Shown: positions 8,753 through 18,633, counted from the first letter of the stretch. The stretch: 52,048 bases of DNA from Aureimonas jatrophae (GCF_900104035.1 NZ_FNIT01000017.1:1-52048); one strand, 5' to 3'. Notes: a model not told the origin generated them from the sequence alone. Program-made: numbers and translations.

Positions 8753-10086
8753 CGCAGCCCCGCCACGATCACCGACAGGTTCTCGCGGACGCCTGCTACA
8801 AGGGCATCGTCCAGAAGCGCCCGCGCCGCCGCCTCCGGCTCGGCCGCCATCAGGCGTCCGGCGATCTCGCGCTCGGGCAACGCCCGCGTCAGCGAACCGG
8901 TGGCCAGAAGAAACACGTCGCCCGGCTCCGTACGGCCGCCCGCGACATCGCAGCTGAACTGCGCCGAACCGCCGAGACTGCGCGTCAGACGTCGCTCGAG
9001 ACCGATACCGACATGGTCGCGCGTCAGAAGGCGCATCGTGCCCGCCCGCAGGAGGTAGCATCGCAAGTCCCCGGCCCAGACGGCAGCGAAACCATCGGAG
9101 GCCAGCGCCAGCGCGACGATGCCGATGCCGCCCGGCGGGAGGGCCTCCCCTCCTTCCCGCCGCATCAGGGTATTCGCATTGCCAAGAGCGCCCTTCACCT
9201 CCGCGGTCAGGTCGGCGATCCGATCCGAGGGCAGGACGCGGGAGACGCGCTCCAGCGCGAGACGGGCGGGGGCGGGCGTGGCGGTCAGCGATCCCTGACC
9301 GCCGGCTATCGCATGGAGATGTCCGGGTTCCGCGACGAACACCGCATCGGCATCCACGCGGAGCCGAGTTCCGGGATGGGAGCGCGTGGCGACGCGAAGC
9401 GCGAAGTTTTGCGGTGATGCCGGAGCGGACAGGGGCGGCGGTGCCGCTCCTGGCTTGCGCTCCGGCTCGCGGACCGCCCCCATGGCGTCCTCCGCAAGGA
9501 AATGCCCGAACTCCTCGGGTGCGGGAAACCCGTTGGCGGCGAAACGGCGGGGCGGGTTCCCGTCGGTCCACCAGAAGGAACGATCGCGCTCCTCGCGGCC
9601 CGAGCTCCCCGCGCCCTCGTCGCTACCCGCGCCGGGATCGGGCCACAGCGAGGCGAGGTTCCGGTCCAGCCGTTCCAGCGGCATCGTCGTACCGCGCGCC
9701 TCCAAAGCCAGCGCTTCGGCGGTCTCGAACCAGCGCCGCTGGCGCGCCAGGAGTCGCACCGGTCCGCGATGATCGGCCATTCGGGCGCCCAGAAACAGCG
9801 GGAAGGGACGACCGACGCGGTCCTGGCTCGGCACCATCACGCCGATGGCCGGTTCGCCGCCCGCCAGCGCCGCGCCCAGCGCGAAGCGCCAGGGCGGCAT
9901 GGCCAGAAAGGCCTGCTTCCAGCTCTCGCCCCGTTCGCGCCGAGCCTGGGCCAGCGCGCGCTGGGCCCAGCGATCCAGGGGATCGCGCAACGAGCGGTCG
10001 AAGCGGCTCGCCACGAAGTCGCCCTGGCTCGGGACCTTGCCGAAGAAGCCCGCGCCCGGCACGCCTGCCTCAAGCGGCCGCCTCAT
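8749..10086 (-). CDS. tagF: TagF-PppA fusion with degenerate PP2C-like half
   Basis: Fusion of 445 residues. Residues 12-150 are a TagF domain (GFFGKVPSQGDFVASRF, then IGVMVPSQDRVGRPFPL), a negative post-translational regulator of T6SS that works through the FHA protein in Agrobacterium. Residues about 225-445 have the order of a PP2C phosphatase, with WAGDLRCYLLRAG, LLTRDH and a closing ENLSVIVAGL, but the metal-binding positions have changed. The DGMGG motif reads AGGQG, the SDG motif reads ATGS, and the final DN reads EN. Asp340 of the GD motif remains. The PP2C half is therefore probably not an active phosphatase. It sits between tssM (three-base gap) and the kinase gene (four-base overlap). 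Confidence 0.87.
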   Translation of the reverse strand: MRRPLEAGVPGAGFFGKVPSQGDFVASRFDRSLRDPLDRWAQRALAQARRERGESWKQAFLAMPPWRFALGAALAGGEPAIGVMVPSQDRVGRPFPLFLGARMADHRGPVRLLARQRRWFETAEALALEARGTTMPLERLDRNLASLWPDPGAGSDEGAGSSGREERDRSFWWTDGNPPRRFAANGFPAPEEFGHFLAEDAMGAVREPERKPGAAPPPLSAPASPQNFALRVATRSHPGTRLRVDADAVFVAEPGHLHAIAGGQGSLTATPAPARLALERVSRVLPSDRIADLTAEVKGALGNANTLMRREGGEALPPGGIGIVALALASDGFAAVWAGDLRCYLLRAGTMRLLTRDHVGIGLERRLTRSLGGSAQFSCDVAGGRTEPGDVFLLATGSLTRALPEREIAGRLMAAEPEAAARALLDDALVAGVRENLSVIVAGLR

Positions 10087-10089
10087 CGT

Positions 10090-13000
10090 TCAGAACCCCG
10101 CCGGGCAGCGGAAGCCCGAAAGCGCATCGGTCGCGAACGGGTTCAGGATCGAGCCCACCTGCACGTCGAACTCGGCGCTGCGCCCATCCACCGTGAAGCG
10201 GGCACGAAACCGGTCGTCGGACTGCGGATCGCGACGACTCGCATCGAACAAGCGCATGGCCGACCAGGGACCGGTTCGCGTCAGCGCGTTCTGCCAGCCG
10301 CCCGGCTGAATGATCACGCGCGACTGCGCCGCTCCCTCCGGCGAGGGCCAGACGAGGGAACGCGACTGGATCGGACCGTGAAAGTAGGCGACGCGCCCAG
10401 AACCGATCTCGAGGATCACCGCCGAGGCGTCGTCGGACAGAGAGACCGGCGTGACGTTGAGGCTGAGGCTCGGACGTGGGCCCGACGTGAAGAAGGCCTC
10501 GCGAATGGCGCGGGCGGTGGCGAACTGCTCGAGCGCCTCGCTTTCCTGGCCCGCCGCACCGAACGTGCCGCGCCAGCGCCAGGGCTGCGTCGAGGTATCC
10601 ACGAAGGGGGCGAGCCGATCGCGCAGGAAGGTCTCGAAGACCCCGTCCGGTCCGAAGACGCGGGTGAAGTCGTCGAGCGCCACCTCGCTCTGCGCATCGC
10701 GACTGAACGGATACCGCCCGGCGATCGCCTCCTCGCACAGTCGAGCCCCGCCGGCCTGCCATTCGGCGCGCAGCTGCGTGCGGGCCGTCGACACGGCGAG
10801 CTGATCGACATCGGCCGCGAGGCCCCCGACCCAGTTGTCGAGCGGCGCCGGCAGGCGCCGGGCCTCGGCGACCAGCGCCTGATTGGCCTCGTTGAGCTGA
10901 CCCTTGGTGTCGAAGATCGCCGCGACCTCGGCCGACGAGGCGCTGGCCCGCGACAGCTGCTCGTAGAGCGTCCTGATCAGGGGCTGCAGCGCGGATACGA
11001 CCGTGGGCGGTTCCTCGCCGTCGGCTGGTGCCGGCGCACCTGGTGCCGGCTCGCTCAAGGCCTGTCGCAGCGGGGCGAACGGATCGGGCGCGGTGCCGAG
11101 GTCGAGCCCCAGGCTGACGGCATCGACGCCATCGGGCAACGCAAGCTGCGCCGTGTCGGCGAGCGAGCGCGACAGCGCAGGCAGCGGCGGGGGCGCGCCG
11201 GCCAGAACACGGGCGGTCTCGGTCATGGCCGACAGGTCGGCGCCCGGGCGCACACGCAGGTCGCTCGCGAGCGCCCGCCAGCTTTCCTCGAACTCGGCGT
11301 AGTAGAGCGCCAGGATCTCCCGCGCCGTCGCGCTCGCACTGGTGTTCGGCGGATTGGCGCGTCCACGCACCCATTCCTCGTCCACCGCTCGCGTCGCCGC
11401 GGCGTTGATCCCGGGCAGAACGGCGGTGGCAAAGCCAGCCTTCGTGAAGAGGCCGTCGATGCCCTCGCGCAGCGAGGCGCCGGACGCGCGGTCGAACGCC
11501 GCCTCGCCGCTGGAGCCGACCGCCCCCGCCGGGGTCCAGGCCGCCAGGTTCTGCGCCTCGGCGCGGCGCTTCAGAATGTCGTAGCCACGCTCCGCGATCG
11601 ACTGGTTCTCGACGCGTCGGCGCGCATCCTCGACGAGGCGACGGTCGGCCGGGATCGAGCTGATGGGGCGGGCCACCAGCGCATCGAGATGTTCGCCCAA
11701 GCGGTCGCGGGCGTCCCGCATGCCTTCGCCCGGGTAGAGACGGGCGAAGATCCGCCGGCCTTCGGCGGAGGCGTCTGCGGGGTCGAGAACGCCGATGCCG
11801 CCCAGCATGGCGTAGAGATGCAGCGCGTCGAAGGTGTCGCGCACGGGCGCGTCGGTTCGGGCGAGGTCGTTCTGAAGCGCCACCATCAGCCGCGGCAGGA
11901 GAAGGGTGTTGAGTGCCCGCCCGTAGGCGAGGCGATGACTGCCTTCCGTCTTGGCGGACTGGTCGAGACCGAAGTCGAAGCCGAGCGGCGCACCGGAGGC
12001 GAAGCGCGCGTTGGCGCCGGCGATGGTATCGAGCGCCGGCAGAACCGACAGGAAGTCCGTATCCGAGACGTCGCGCGTCGGGATCGAGGCGGCCAGGTTC
12101 TCGAAGCGCTCGGTTTCGGTCGCGGCATAGGCGATGGCCGAGCGGTTGTTGAGATAGGCGGCGATCCAGCCGGCCAGGACGAAGGCGACCAAAAGCCCCG
12201 CCACGGTCAGCGCCGCGCGGCGCAGGAGTAGCGCGCGACCCGACAGGCGCTTGTCGTAGCTGACGAGCGCGGCCTCCTCGAAGATCACCTCGTGGAACAG
12301 CCGCGACAGGAAGTAGGAGCGGCGCATGCTGCGCCCCCGGGCGCCGGCCGCCTCGGGCGACAGCGCTCCGTCCTGCGTGCCCGAGGCGAGATACACGCCG
12401 CGCACGAGCGGGGCCGAGACGAGACGCGAATGCGAGACGAGCTCGGTCAGGACTTCGTGCACGGGCTCGCGCAGGAGCGAAACCTGGGCCGGCAGGCGGA
12501 AGATCTGTCCGCGCTGATCGATGTCCGGCTCCTGCTGGAGGCGCTCCAGGAGAAGGGCGTCGATGCGCTCGCGCAGGAGATCGAACTCCTCCAGGAACCG
12601 GTCGGGAAGCGCGCGGGGCTCCTGGCTCATCGACAGGTCGAAGGTCATGCCCCAGACCTGGTCGCGGTCCGTGCGCGACAGCGCATCGAAGAAGGGCACG
12701 AAGCCTTCCAGAAGATCGGCCTTGGTGAGCAAGAGGTAGACCGGGACCCGCGCGCGCAGGACATCGTCCATCTCGGCCAGGCGCTGCCGGATGGCGCGCA
12801 CCTCCTCGAGGCGTACCGCGGGATCGCGATGCAGGAGATCGGGGACCGACAAGGTGACGAGGACGCCGTTGACCGGCTGCGAGCGCCGGTAGCGGCGCAC
12901 GAGCTGGAGGAAGCCGTTCCAGCCCGCCTTGTCCACGCCCCCGAAATCGCTCTGCACCGTGTAGCGGCCGGCCGTGTCGATGACGATCGCTTCCTCCGCG

Positions 13001-13551
13001 AACCACCAGTCGCAGTGGCGAGTGCCGCCGACCCCGCTGACCGGCTCGCCGTCGGAACCGGTGCCGAGAGGGAACTTGAGGCCGGAATGCACAAGGCCCG
13101 TCGTCTTGCCCGAGCCCGGCGCGCCCATCATGACATACCAGGGCAGCTCGTAGATGTAGCCGAAGCGCCGGCCCACGACCTTGCGCAAGCGCGCCATCGC
13201 CTCGCGCAGGCGCGTGCGCAGAACCTCCACCTCGGCACGCTGGTCGGCGCCCGGGTCCGCCGCACCGTCCTCGGCGATGGCATCGATCATCGCGCCGTCC
13301 GCGCGCTTGCCCCGGACATAGGCGACCGCGACATAGACGAGCCAGGCCGCGAACAGGGCGGCGATCAGGATCAGGCGGTTCTGGGCGGGCTCCAGCGGGC
13401 GGAACGTGCCCGCGCCGATCATCGGTCCATAGAACCAGACGACCACCGCGATCGCGACAACCCAGATCAGCGACAGGAAGCGCCGGCCGAGGATCCCCGC
13501 ATAGGAATCGACATAGGCCCGGATCGTGTAGAAGAGGTTCAACGGGTTCAC
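10090..13551 (-). CDS. tssM: T6SS inner-membrane protein TssM (IcmF)
   Basis: Large inner-membrane component of 1153 residues that partners TssL to form the membrane complex docking the baseplate. Two N-terminal membrane segments lie at about residues 25-48 and 59-80, and a third at about 435-460. A Walker A motif GAPGSGKTT at residues 143-151 is intact; it is variable in the family and is required for Hcp secretion in Agrobacterium. The C-terminal IcmF and TssM periplasmic domains follow. GTG 13551 overlaps the tssL stop (GTGA). Upstream in-frame codons fall inside tssL and are rejected. Length is typical for the family. Confidence 0.95.
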   Translation of the reverse strand: MNPLNLFYTIRAYVDSYAGILGRRFLSLIWVVAIAVVVWFYGPMIGAGTFRPLEPAQNRLILIAALFAAWLVYVAVAYVRGKRADGAMIDAIAEDGAADPGADQRAEVEVLRTRLREAMARLRKVVGRRFGYIYELPWYVMMGAPGSGKTTGLVHSGLKFPLGTGSDGEPVSGVGGTRHCDWWFAEEAIVIDTAGRYTVQSDFGGVDKAGWNGFLQLVRRYRRSQPVNGVLVTLSVPDLLHRDPAVRLEEVRAIRQRLAEMDDVLRARVPVYLLLTKADLLEGFVPFFDALSRTDRDQVWGMTFDLSMSQEPRALPDRFLEEFDLLRERIDALLLERLQQEPDIDQRGQIFRLPAQVSLLREPVHEVLTELVSHSRLVSAPLVRGVYLASGTQDGALSPEAAGARGRSMRRSYFLSRLFHEVIFEEAALVSYDKRLSGRALLLRRAALTVAGLLVAFVLAGWIAAYLNNRSAIAYAATETERFENLAASIPTRDVSDTDFLSVLPALDTIAGANARFASGAPLGFDFGLDQSAKTEGSHRLAYGRALNTLLLPRLMVALQNDLARTDAPVRDTFDALHLYAMLGGIGVLDPADASAEGRRIFARLYPGEGMRDARDRLGEHLDALVARPISSIPADRRLVEDARRRVENQSIAERGYDILKRRAEAQNLAAWTPAGAVGSSGEAAFDRASGASLREGIDGLFTKAGFATAVLPGINAAATRAVDEEWVRGRANPPNTSASATAREILALYYAEFEESWRALASDLRVRPGADLSAMTETARVLAGAPPPLPALSRSLADTAQLALPDGVDAVSLGLDLGTAPDPFAPLRQALSEPAPGAPAPADGEEPPTVVSALQPLIRTLYEQLSRASASSAEVAAIFDTKGQLNEANQALVAEARRLPAPLDNWVGGLAADVDQLAVSTARTQLRAEWQAGGARLCEEAIAGRYPFSRDAQSEVALDDFTRVFGPDGVFETFLRDRLAPFVDTSTQPWRWRGTFGAAGQESEALEQFATARAIREAFFTSGPRPSLSLNVTPVSLSDDASAVILEIGSGRVAYFHGPIQSRSLVWPSPEGAAQSRVIIQPGGWQNALTRTGPWSAMRLFDASRRDPQSDDRFRARFTVDGRSAEFDVQVGSILNPFATDALSGFRCPAGF

Positions 13552-15062
13552 GGGTCGACCTCCAGACCGCTGTTCGCACCCGTGCCGGTCTCGCCCGCCC
13601 GACCGGGTGCCGGCGCGACGCCGGTTCCGGCGGCGCTGGCGGCGCCCACGACCAGGATCTCGGTGCGCCGGTTGGCCTCGCGCCCGTCCTCGGTCGCGTT
13701 GTCGGCGACAGGCTCCGTGTCGGCGCGTCCCTCCGCCGTCACGGTGCCGGGGCCGGCATACTCCGTCAGGATCGATGCCACGGCCTTGGCGCGCGCTTCC
13801 GACAGATGCCAGTTCGACGGATACTGGACGGTGTTGATCGGCTGGTTGTCGGTATGGCCGATCACGACGGCGCGGAAGTTCTCGGCCGCCATTGCCGTGC
13901 CGATGCGCACCAGAAGGCCACGCAGGTTCGGCTCGACCTCGGCGCTGGCGACGGCGAAGAGGCCGGCGTTGCGGATGCGGACCAGAACCGAGTCTCCGTC
14001 GCGGGTGAGCGTGACGAGACCTTCGCTCACTTCCGGGTTCAGGAATTCGGCAAAGCTTGCGAGCGGATCGGGTCGGGGCGGGTCGGGCGGCTGTTCCGCG
14101 GTTTGCGCCGGGGCGGTGTCGGGCGCCTCGTCCGCTGTCGCGATGCTCGGGGTCGCGAGCGCCGCGACGGTCGGCGTGGCGTTCGGCACGGCGTCGGCAT
14201 ACGCCTTGAGCGTCGCGTCGGAGTCCCGGTTCAGCGCCAGAAGGAACAGGACGTAGCCGAGGGCGAAGAACAGGAGCAGGGCCCCCAGCAGGCCCCACAA
14301 CGCGGCGGCGTTGCGCAAGGGTTTGTGCCGAGCCGCCTCGCCGCGCCAGTGGGGCGAGAGTTCGCGCTCAAACTCGCCGAACTGGCCGCGCAGCGTGCGG
14401 TAGAGACCGTCGCGGATCTGCGCGAGCTCCAGGGCGCCGCGCGGGCTGACGCGCGTACGGCCCTCGAAGCCGAGCGACAGGCAGAGATAGATCAGGAACA
14501 GGATGTCCTTGTTGGCGCCGGGATTGCGATGGAAGTGGTCGAGAAGATCGAACACCCGGTCGCCGCCCGTGACGTCCATATGGAAGGTCGAGACGAGGCC
14601 GGAGCGCGCCCAGCCGCTTTGAACGCCCCAGGGGCGCGACAGGACGATGTCGTCGATCATGGCGCAGGCGACGTAGTGCGCCGCGCGCGCGCGCTCGGGC
14701 GCGATGCGCGCTCCCGACAGGTTGCGCTCGTATTCGCGCACGGTGGCGAAGCTGAGCTGGCGCAGAGCCTCCACGTCCGGTTCGGCGCCGGACTCGCGAA
14801 CGGCGACGGCGAGCGCCATGACGGGGGCCGCTGCGCCCACCAGGGGCGGCAGTTCCTCGCCGAAGCGGAAATCCTCCACGACCCGCCGGAAGTCCACGCC
14901 CCCGCGCGTCGCGGGTGCTTCACCCGGCCGGCTGGCGGGACGCACATCGTCGAAGATGTCGGCCAAGCCCGCCGCCAGGGCCGCGCGGCGCTGCCCTTCC
15001 GCGGAGGGCTCGATGATCGTGGGCTCGTCCTGACCAAGACCGGAGGGCGACATGCGGCTCAT
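13548..15062 (-). CDS. tssL: T6SS TssL (DotU) with C-terminal OmpA-like domain
   Basis: Evolved TssL of 504 residues. A cytoplasmic DotU/IcmH domain (about 57-245) includes YVACAMIDDIVL and FHMDVTGGDRVFDLLDHFH. A single membrane segment spans about 253-277. A proline-rich linker (about 310-335) leads to an OmpA-like peptidoglycan-binding domain (about 350-490) with VVIGHTDNQPIN and ANRRTEILV. This domain can anchor the complex to the cell wall, a job done elsewhere by TssJ-linked or separate proteins. ATG 15062 overlaps the tssK stop by four bases, and the stop overlaps the tssM start. A second in-frame ATG is at 15053. Confidence 0.95.
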   Translation of the reverse strand: MSRMSPSGLGQDEPTIIEPSAEGQRRAALAAGLADIFDDVRPASRPGEAPATRGGVDFRRVVEDFRFGEELPPLVGAAAPVMALAVAVRESGAEPDVEALRQLSFATVREYERNLSGARIAPERARAAHYVACAMIDDIVLSRPWGVQSGWARSGLVSTFHMDVTGGDRVFDLLDHFHRNPGANKDILFLIYLCLSLGFEGRTRVSPRGALELAQIRDGLYRTLRGQFGEFERELSPHWRGEAARHKPLRNAAALWGLLGALLLFFALGYVLFLLALNRDSDATLKAYADAVPNATPTVAALATPSIATADEAPDTAPAQTAEQPPDPPRPDPLASFAEFLNPEVSEGLVTLTRDGDSVLVRIRNAGLFAVASAEVEPNLRGLLVRIGTAMAAENFRAVVIGHTDNQPINTVQYPSNWHLSEARAKAVASILTEYAGPGTVTAEGRADTEPVADNATEDGREANRRTEILVVGAASAAGTGVAPAPGRAGETGTGANSGLEVDP

Positions 15063-16399
15063 TCCTTGAGGGCCCAGAGTTCAAGCTCGAGACCCGGGAA
15101 CTCGCCGGCCAGATGAAGCGCGATGGCACCGGACGTTTCGAGCTGCTTCCACATCGGAGCGCTCGTATCGAGCTCGAAGTAGACCGTGCCGGTACGATAC
15201 GGCAGCTGGCGCGGGAGGACCGGGAGCGGGCGCACCGGAATGCCAGGCAGCGCCACGTTGACGAGTTCGGCAATGCGTTCGACCGGGCCGACCTTGACCT
15301 GGTTGGGCAGGGTCCGGCGCAGCGTCTCCGCCGCCATGTCGGCCCGCACCGCGAGAACGAAGCCGGTGTTCTGCAGGAGCGTGCGATCGTTGATCGTGCC
15401 GACGCGCACGCCGTAGCGCCGCTCGTCGAGCGGGATCTGGATCGCCGCCTGTTCCAGCACGGCCGAGAGCGAGGCGCGCAGATCGTCGAACACGGCCCCG
15501 AAGGTCGCCTGCAGATCGTCGTGGCGATAGGGCGGGAAGTCGGTGGCCCGCTTGGTGGCGGCCGTGAACGTCGCCAGTTCGCCCGCCAGCTGCAGGCAGG
15601 CGCGGTAGAAGTCCTCGGGATGGATCTGGCGGGCGTTCGCGGCCAGATGCGCCAGCAGCGGCTCGGCGCGGTTCAGGGTCTGAAGAAGAAGGAAGTCGCC
15701 GACCTCGGCCGTGCCGCGCACCGTGGGGTCGCCGATGCGCTGCGCGATGGCTTCGGCGCGATGGCGAACGATGCCGAGCAGCTCGGTGAGCATTGACAGG
15801 AGGCGTCCGCCGGCATCGCAGTTGAGGGCGGGCGGTATGAAGCTCTCGTCCAGCACCACCGCGCCGTCGGTGCGCACCTCGACGATGCGCGCGAGCGCGA
15901 TCAGGTCGAAGCCGCCGAGCTCGTCGCCTTCCACCAGATGGCGCAGACGCAGGCGTCCGACCTCGATCGGCGCGGAAAGATCGCTGCCGGCATTCGCATC
16001 CGGCGCCTCGAAGGCGCTGGACAGCACCCGGACGGCGGAGGAGGGCGCGGCATCCTCGGCGGCGACGTCCGCTCGGCCCGGCCGGCGCATCGGCAGGGCG
16101 AGGTAGACCAGCGCGTTCTTCACGGCCGGGGACAGCGGAGCCGGCGGCGGCAGGTCGGCGTCGCCGGGGGCGTCGAACACCGTGCCGTCCGGCAAGGTGC
16201 CGCTGGCCGCCGACAACGCGAAGCGACCGATATGCAGCGCCTCGCGGTCGATCTCCAGGCTCGACAGGCCCCAGGGGAAGGGCGCGAGGTCGCGCGTCGC
16301 CGCTTGCACGAGCCGCTCGGTCCAGCGGTCCGCCTGCTGGAAGTGCTGCACGCGAAGGAACATCCCCTCGGTCCAGGCCACGCGGTTGCCATGCTTCAT
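15059..16399 (-). CDS. tssK: T6SS baseplate protein TssK
   Basis: Baseplate trimer protein of 446 residues linking the baseplate to the membrane complex. The N-terminus VAWTEGMFLRVQHFQQ is the family hallmark, followed by LAPFPWGLSSLEID. The C-terminal half contains FPPYRHDDLQATFGAVFDDL and ends VYFELDTSAPMWKQLETSG. Length is typical for TssK. The ATG overlaps the fha stop and the stop overlaps the tssL start, both by four bases, so translation is probably coupled along the membrane and baseplate genes. Confidence 0.95.
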   Translation of the reverse strand: MKHGNRVAWTEGMFLRVQHFQQADRWTERLVQAATRDLAPFPWGLSSLEIDREALHIGRFALSAASGTLPDGTVFDAPGDADLPPPAPLSPAVKNALVYLALPMRRPGRADVAAEDAAPSSAVRVLSSAFEAPDANAGSDLSAPIEVGRLRLRHLVEGDELGGFDLIALARIVEVRTDGAVVLDESFIPPALNCDAGGRLLSMLTELLGIVRHRAEAIAQRIGDPTVRGTAEVGDFLLLQTLNRAEPLLAHLAANARQIHPEDFYRACLQLAGELATFTAATKRATDFPPYRHDDLQATFGAVFDDLRASLSAVLEQAAIQIPLDERRYGVRVGTINDRTLLQNTGFVLAVRADMAAETLRRTLPNQVKVGPVERIAELVNVALPGIPVRPLPVLPRQLPYRTGTVYFELDTSAPMWKQLETSGAIALHLAGEFPGLELELWALKE

Positions 16400-17622
16400 T
16401 CCCAGTCTCCACCGCGCGGGCGGTCCGCGCTCAGTTCCACGAAGTCGTCGCCGCTCGGATCCCCGGACGGACCGCTCCGCAGGCGACGGTTGAAGCGGCT
16501 TCTCGGACTGCCCGCCTCGTCACCCTCGAAAAGCCGGCGATGAAGCGCGAGAACGGCGCGCTCGGCCCCGCCCGGCAGCGGCAGCCGCGCGGCCAGACCT
16601 CTCGGTGCCGCACCGTTGTCGACGCGCGCCTGCATCGCGAGGCGGCTTGGCGCCATCGCATCGGTCTCGGCGAGAAGCGTCCGCAGCGCCTCGAGAAGCC
16701 GCTGCTGACGGGCCGGCAAGGTCTCGAGGCCGTCAGGCGACGCTTCGACGCCGGCTTCCTCCTCGACATCACCCAAGGCACGGTCGAGACGCGCGAGCGC
16801 ACGGCGCATGTCGCGATCCGCCCGGCCGGCCTCGCGCAGGGCAATGAGCGGATCGCCGGCGCTGGCCGTACCGCCACCCTGCAGAAAGGCGTCCAGGGCG
16901 TCGGCTGCGCTCGGGCCGTGGATCCGGGCCGACGCCTCGGCCGGAACGGGATCGCTGCCTGGCGGCCGGGGCACGCGCATGCGCGTCGAGGTGGCCACGC
17001 GATGCTCGGCGCGCGTCGAGGTCGCCGCTTCGGTGTCCCAGTCCTCGGGCAGGCGCGAGCCCCCGGTGATGGCGAGATCGATCGGCTCGCGCCATCCGAT
17101 CACCGGGCGGCTCGCCCGGTCCGCCTGCGCCTGCGGCGCGCTTTCACGTGCGTCGAGCGCGGCCAGCCAGTCCTCCTCGCCGCTGCGCCCCGGCAGCACG
17201 CCGCTCGCGGTGCGTCCGCCCGGCGACACGTCGGACAGGATCGCCGTGATCGAGGGCGCATCGTCGCTGAGCGCGTAGCGCGCCTCGGGATCCTGCCAGT
17301 CGGGCTCGACCTCGCCCGTGATCTCGGCCGAAAAGCGCTGGTTGCAGACGTCGATCACCGAGCCGGTCTGAAGGCGTGCCGTCTGTCCATGCGCCAACGG
17401 ACGACGGTCGACGCTCATGCCGTTGGTGCTCTCGTCGGTGACCGTGAAGCCGGTGGCATCGCGCCGGATGCGGCAGTGGATCTTGGACACGGTGCGCGAG
17501 GGATCGGGCAGGACCCAGCCGCAGGACGGATCGCGGCCGAGCGTCAGTTCGCCCCGCTCCAGGAGCCGCCAGCCCTTGTCGGTTTCCGGCAGCGGCGTTT
17601 GGGCGACGAGACGAAGGCGCAT
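16396..17622 (-). CDS. fha: T6SS FHA-domain protein Fha (TagH-like)
   Basis: Forkhead-associated protein of 408 residues. The FHA domain occupies about residues 20-100 and keeps the phosphothreonine-binding residues: LGRDPSC (Gly-Arg), SRTVSKIHCRI (Ser and His) and DESTNGMSV (Asn-Gly). The middle is low-complexity. The C-terminal region (about 225-400) is the type VI FHA C-terminal segment with ALDAFLQGGG and RLFEGDEAGSPRSRF. FHA proteins integrate the PpkA kinase and TagF signals and help recruit TssK/ClpV-type partners. ATG 17622 is preferred to GTG 17634 because GGGGAG lies four bases upstream of the ATG. Confidence 0.9.
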   Translation of the reverse strand: MRLRLVAQTPLPETDKGWRLLERGELTLGRDPSCGWVLPDPSRTVSKIHCRIRRDATGFTVTDESTNGMSVDRRPLAHGQTARLQTGSVIDVCNQRFSAEITGEVEPDWQDPEARYALSDDAPSITAILSDVSPGGRTASGVLPGRSGEEDWLAALDARESAPQAQADRASRPVIGWREPIDLAITGGSRLPEDWDTEAATSTRAEHRVATSTRMRVPRPPGSDPVPAEASARIHGPSAADALDAFLQGGGTASAGDPLIALREAGRADRDMRRALARLDRALGDVEEEAGVEASPDGLETLPARQQRLLEALRTLLAETDAMAPSRLAMQARVDNGAAPRGLAARLPLPGGAERAVLALHRRLFEGDEAGSPRSRFNRRLRSGPSGDPSGDDFVELSADRPRGGDWE

Positions 17623-17640
17623 GACTCCCCACACGCCTCC

Positions 17641-18633
17641 TCAGGCCGTCGCCGCGACGATGGCGTCGCGGCTGTCGACGGCGCTCGGCGCGACGCGCGC
17701 CCACGAGTTCCAGCCGAGACGGGCGGGAATGGCGCCCTCGCCCAGACGGCAGAAGGGCACGTCCTCGCGCCGGAGCACGACCTGAACGTCGAAGCGCAGG
17801 CTGGGTCCGACATACAGGCGGACAAGCTGCATCAACTCCTCCATGCGCGGTTTACCCGGCTCGAAGGACAGGTAGTCCGCATAGCCGACCGGCCCGACCA
17901 CCACGCGAAAGGCACCGGCGTAGTCGCGGATCGCCTGACCGGCCGCCGCGTCCACGCCGAGCCGCGCGCCGCGCGATGCGCCCAGCGCGGTCTGCTCGGT
18001 TACCGGGATCGGAACCCATCGCGGCGAGAACTGCTCGATCTCCACCGGCAGACGCAGGTGCGCGGCCAGCATCGAGCCCAGCCCCGAGGCATTGCGCGAG
18101 CGCGTGGCGAAGAGCCCGGCATACCGCAGCACGGCCTCGTCGCCGAGCGGGTTCAGCCGGCGCGTTTCGGGCGTGCGCACGCCGGCAAAGGCGAGCAACG
18201 CACCCACGATGCGGTTGCCGCCCGACAGTTTTCGCCAGCGCAGAAGACGCGGCAGCCGGTACTTCTCGTTCGCGTCCACCATGAGGCGCGCGATCGGATC
18301 GGCGAAGACGTCCAGAAACGCGCGGAAGGCGCGCGAGCGGTGCCGCTCCTCCTCCAGCACCGTCTCGGTATAGCTCGGCGGCAGCGCACCCAGCGCGCCG
18401 ACGAGGCCGGGCAGCGTGGACCGCAGCATCACCCTGTCGCTCCGACGTGTCACGGATGCGATCGCGGCGGGCGCGAGGCGCGTCGAAACCTCCGAGCCGA
18501 TCTCGAGGCTGGCCCCGGCCCGCTCGGCGATGCGGATCGCGGTGGTCGGCTCGAAGCTCTGCGGATCGGCAAGAAGGGCCGACACGAGCGGGTCCACCGC
18601 CCCGTCGTCCGCGGGTTTGGCAAGGGCGCTCAC
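17641..18633 (-). CDS. tssG: T6SS baseplate protein TssG
   Basis: Baseplate wedge protein of 330 residues that forms the TssF2-TssG heterotrimer joined to TssE. Typical features are the early PTTAIRIAERAGASLEIG block, LRSTLPGLVGALGALPPSYT, RAFLDVFADPIARLM, and the C-terminal LGWNSWA. GTG 18633 overlaps the tssF stop (GTGA). The reading frame extends upstream through tssF but that part is shadow. The gap to fha is only 18 bases. Family and length agree well. Confidence 0.93.
   Translation of the reverse strand: MSALAKPADDGAVDPLVSALLADPQSFEPTTAIRIAERAGASLEIGSEVSTRLAPAAIASVTRRSDRVMLRSTLPGLVGALGALPPSYTETVLEEERHRSRAFRAFLDVFADPIARLMVDANEKYRLPRLLRWRKLSGGNRIVGALLAFAGVRTPETRRLNPLGDEAVLRYAGLFATRSRNASGLGSMLAAHLRLPVEIEQFSPRWVPIPVTEQTALGASRGARLGVDAAAGQAIRDYAGAFRVVVGPVGYADYLSFEPGKPRMEELMQLVRLYVGPSLRFDVQVVLRREDVPFCRLGEGAIPARLGWNSWARVAPSAVDSRDAIVAATA

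Noticed and set aside
8749-10086. A clean, active PppA phosphatase
   Set aside because: Key PP2C aspartates are substituted, so only the fold and the TagF half are claimed.
9502-12231. A 909-codon forward open frame opposite tagF and tssM
   Set aside because: It is antisense to clear T6SS genes, Arg/Gly/Ala rich and has no domain; it results from GC-rich third positions.
12292-14256. A 654-codon forward open frame opposite tssM and tssL
   Set aside because: Shadow of the reverse-strand genes, whose families and coupled starts are certain.
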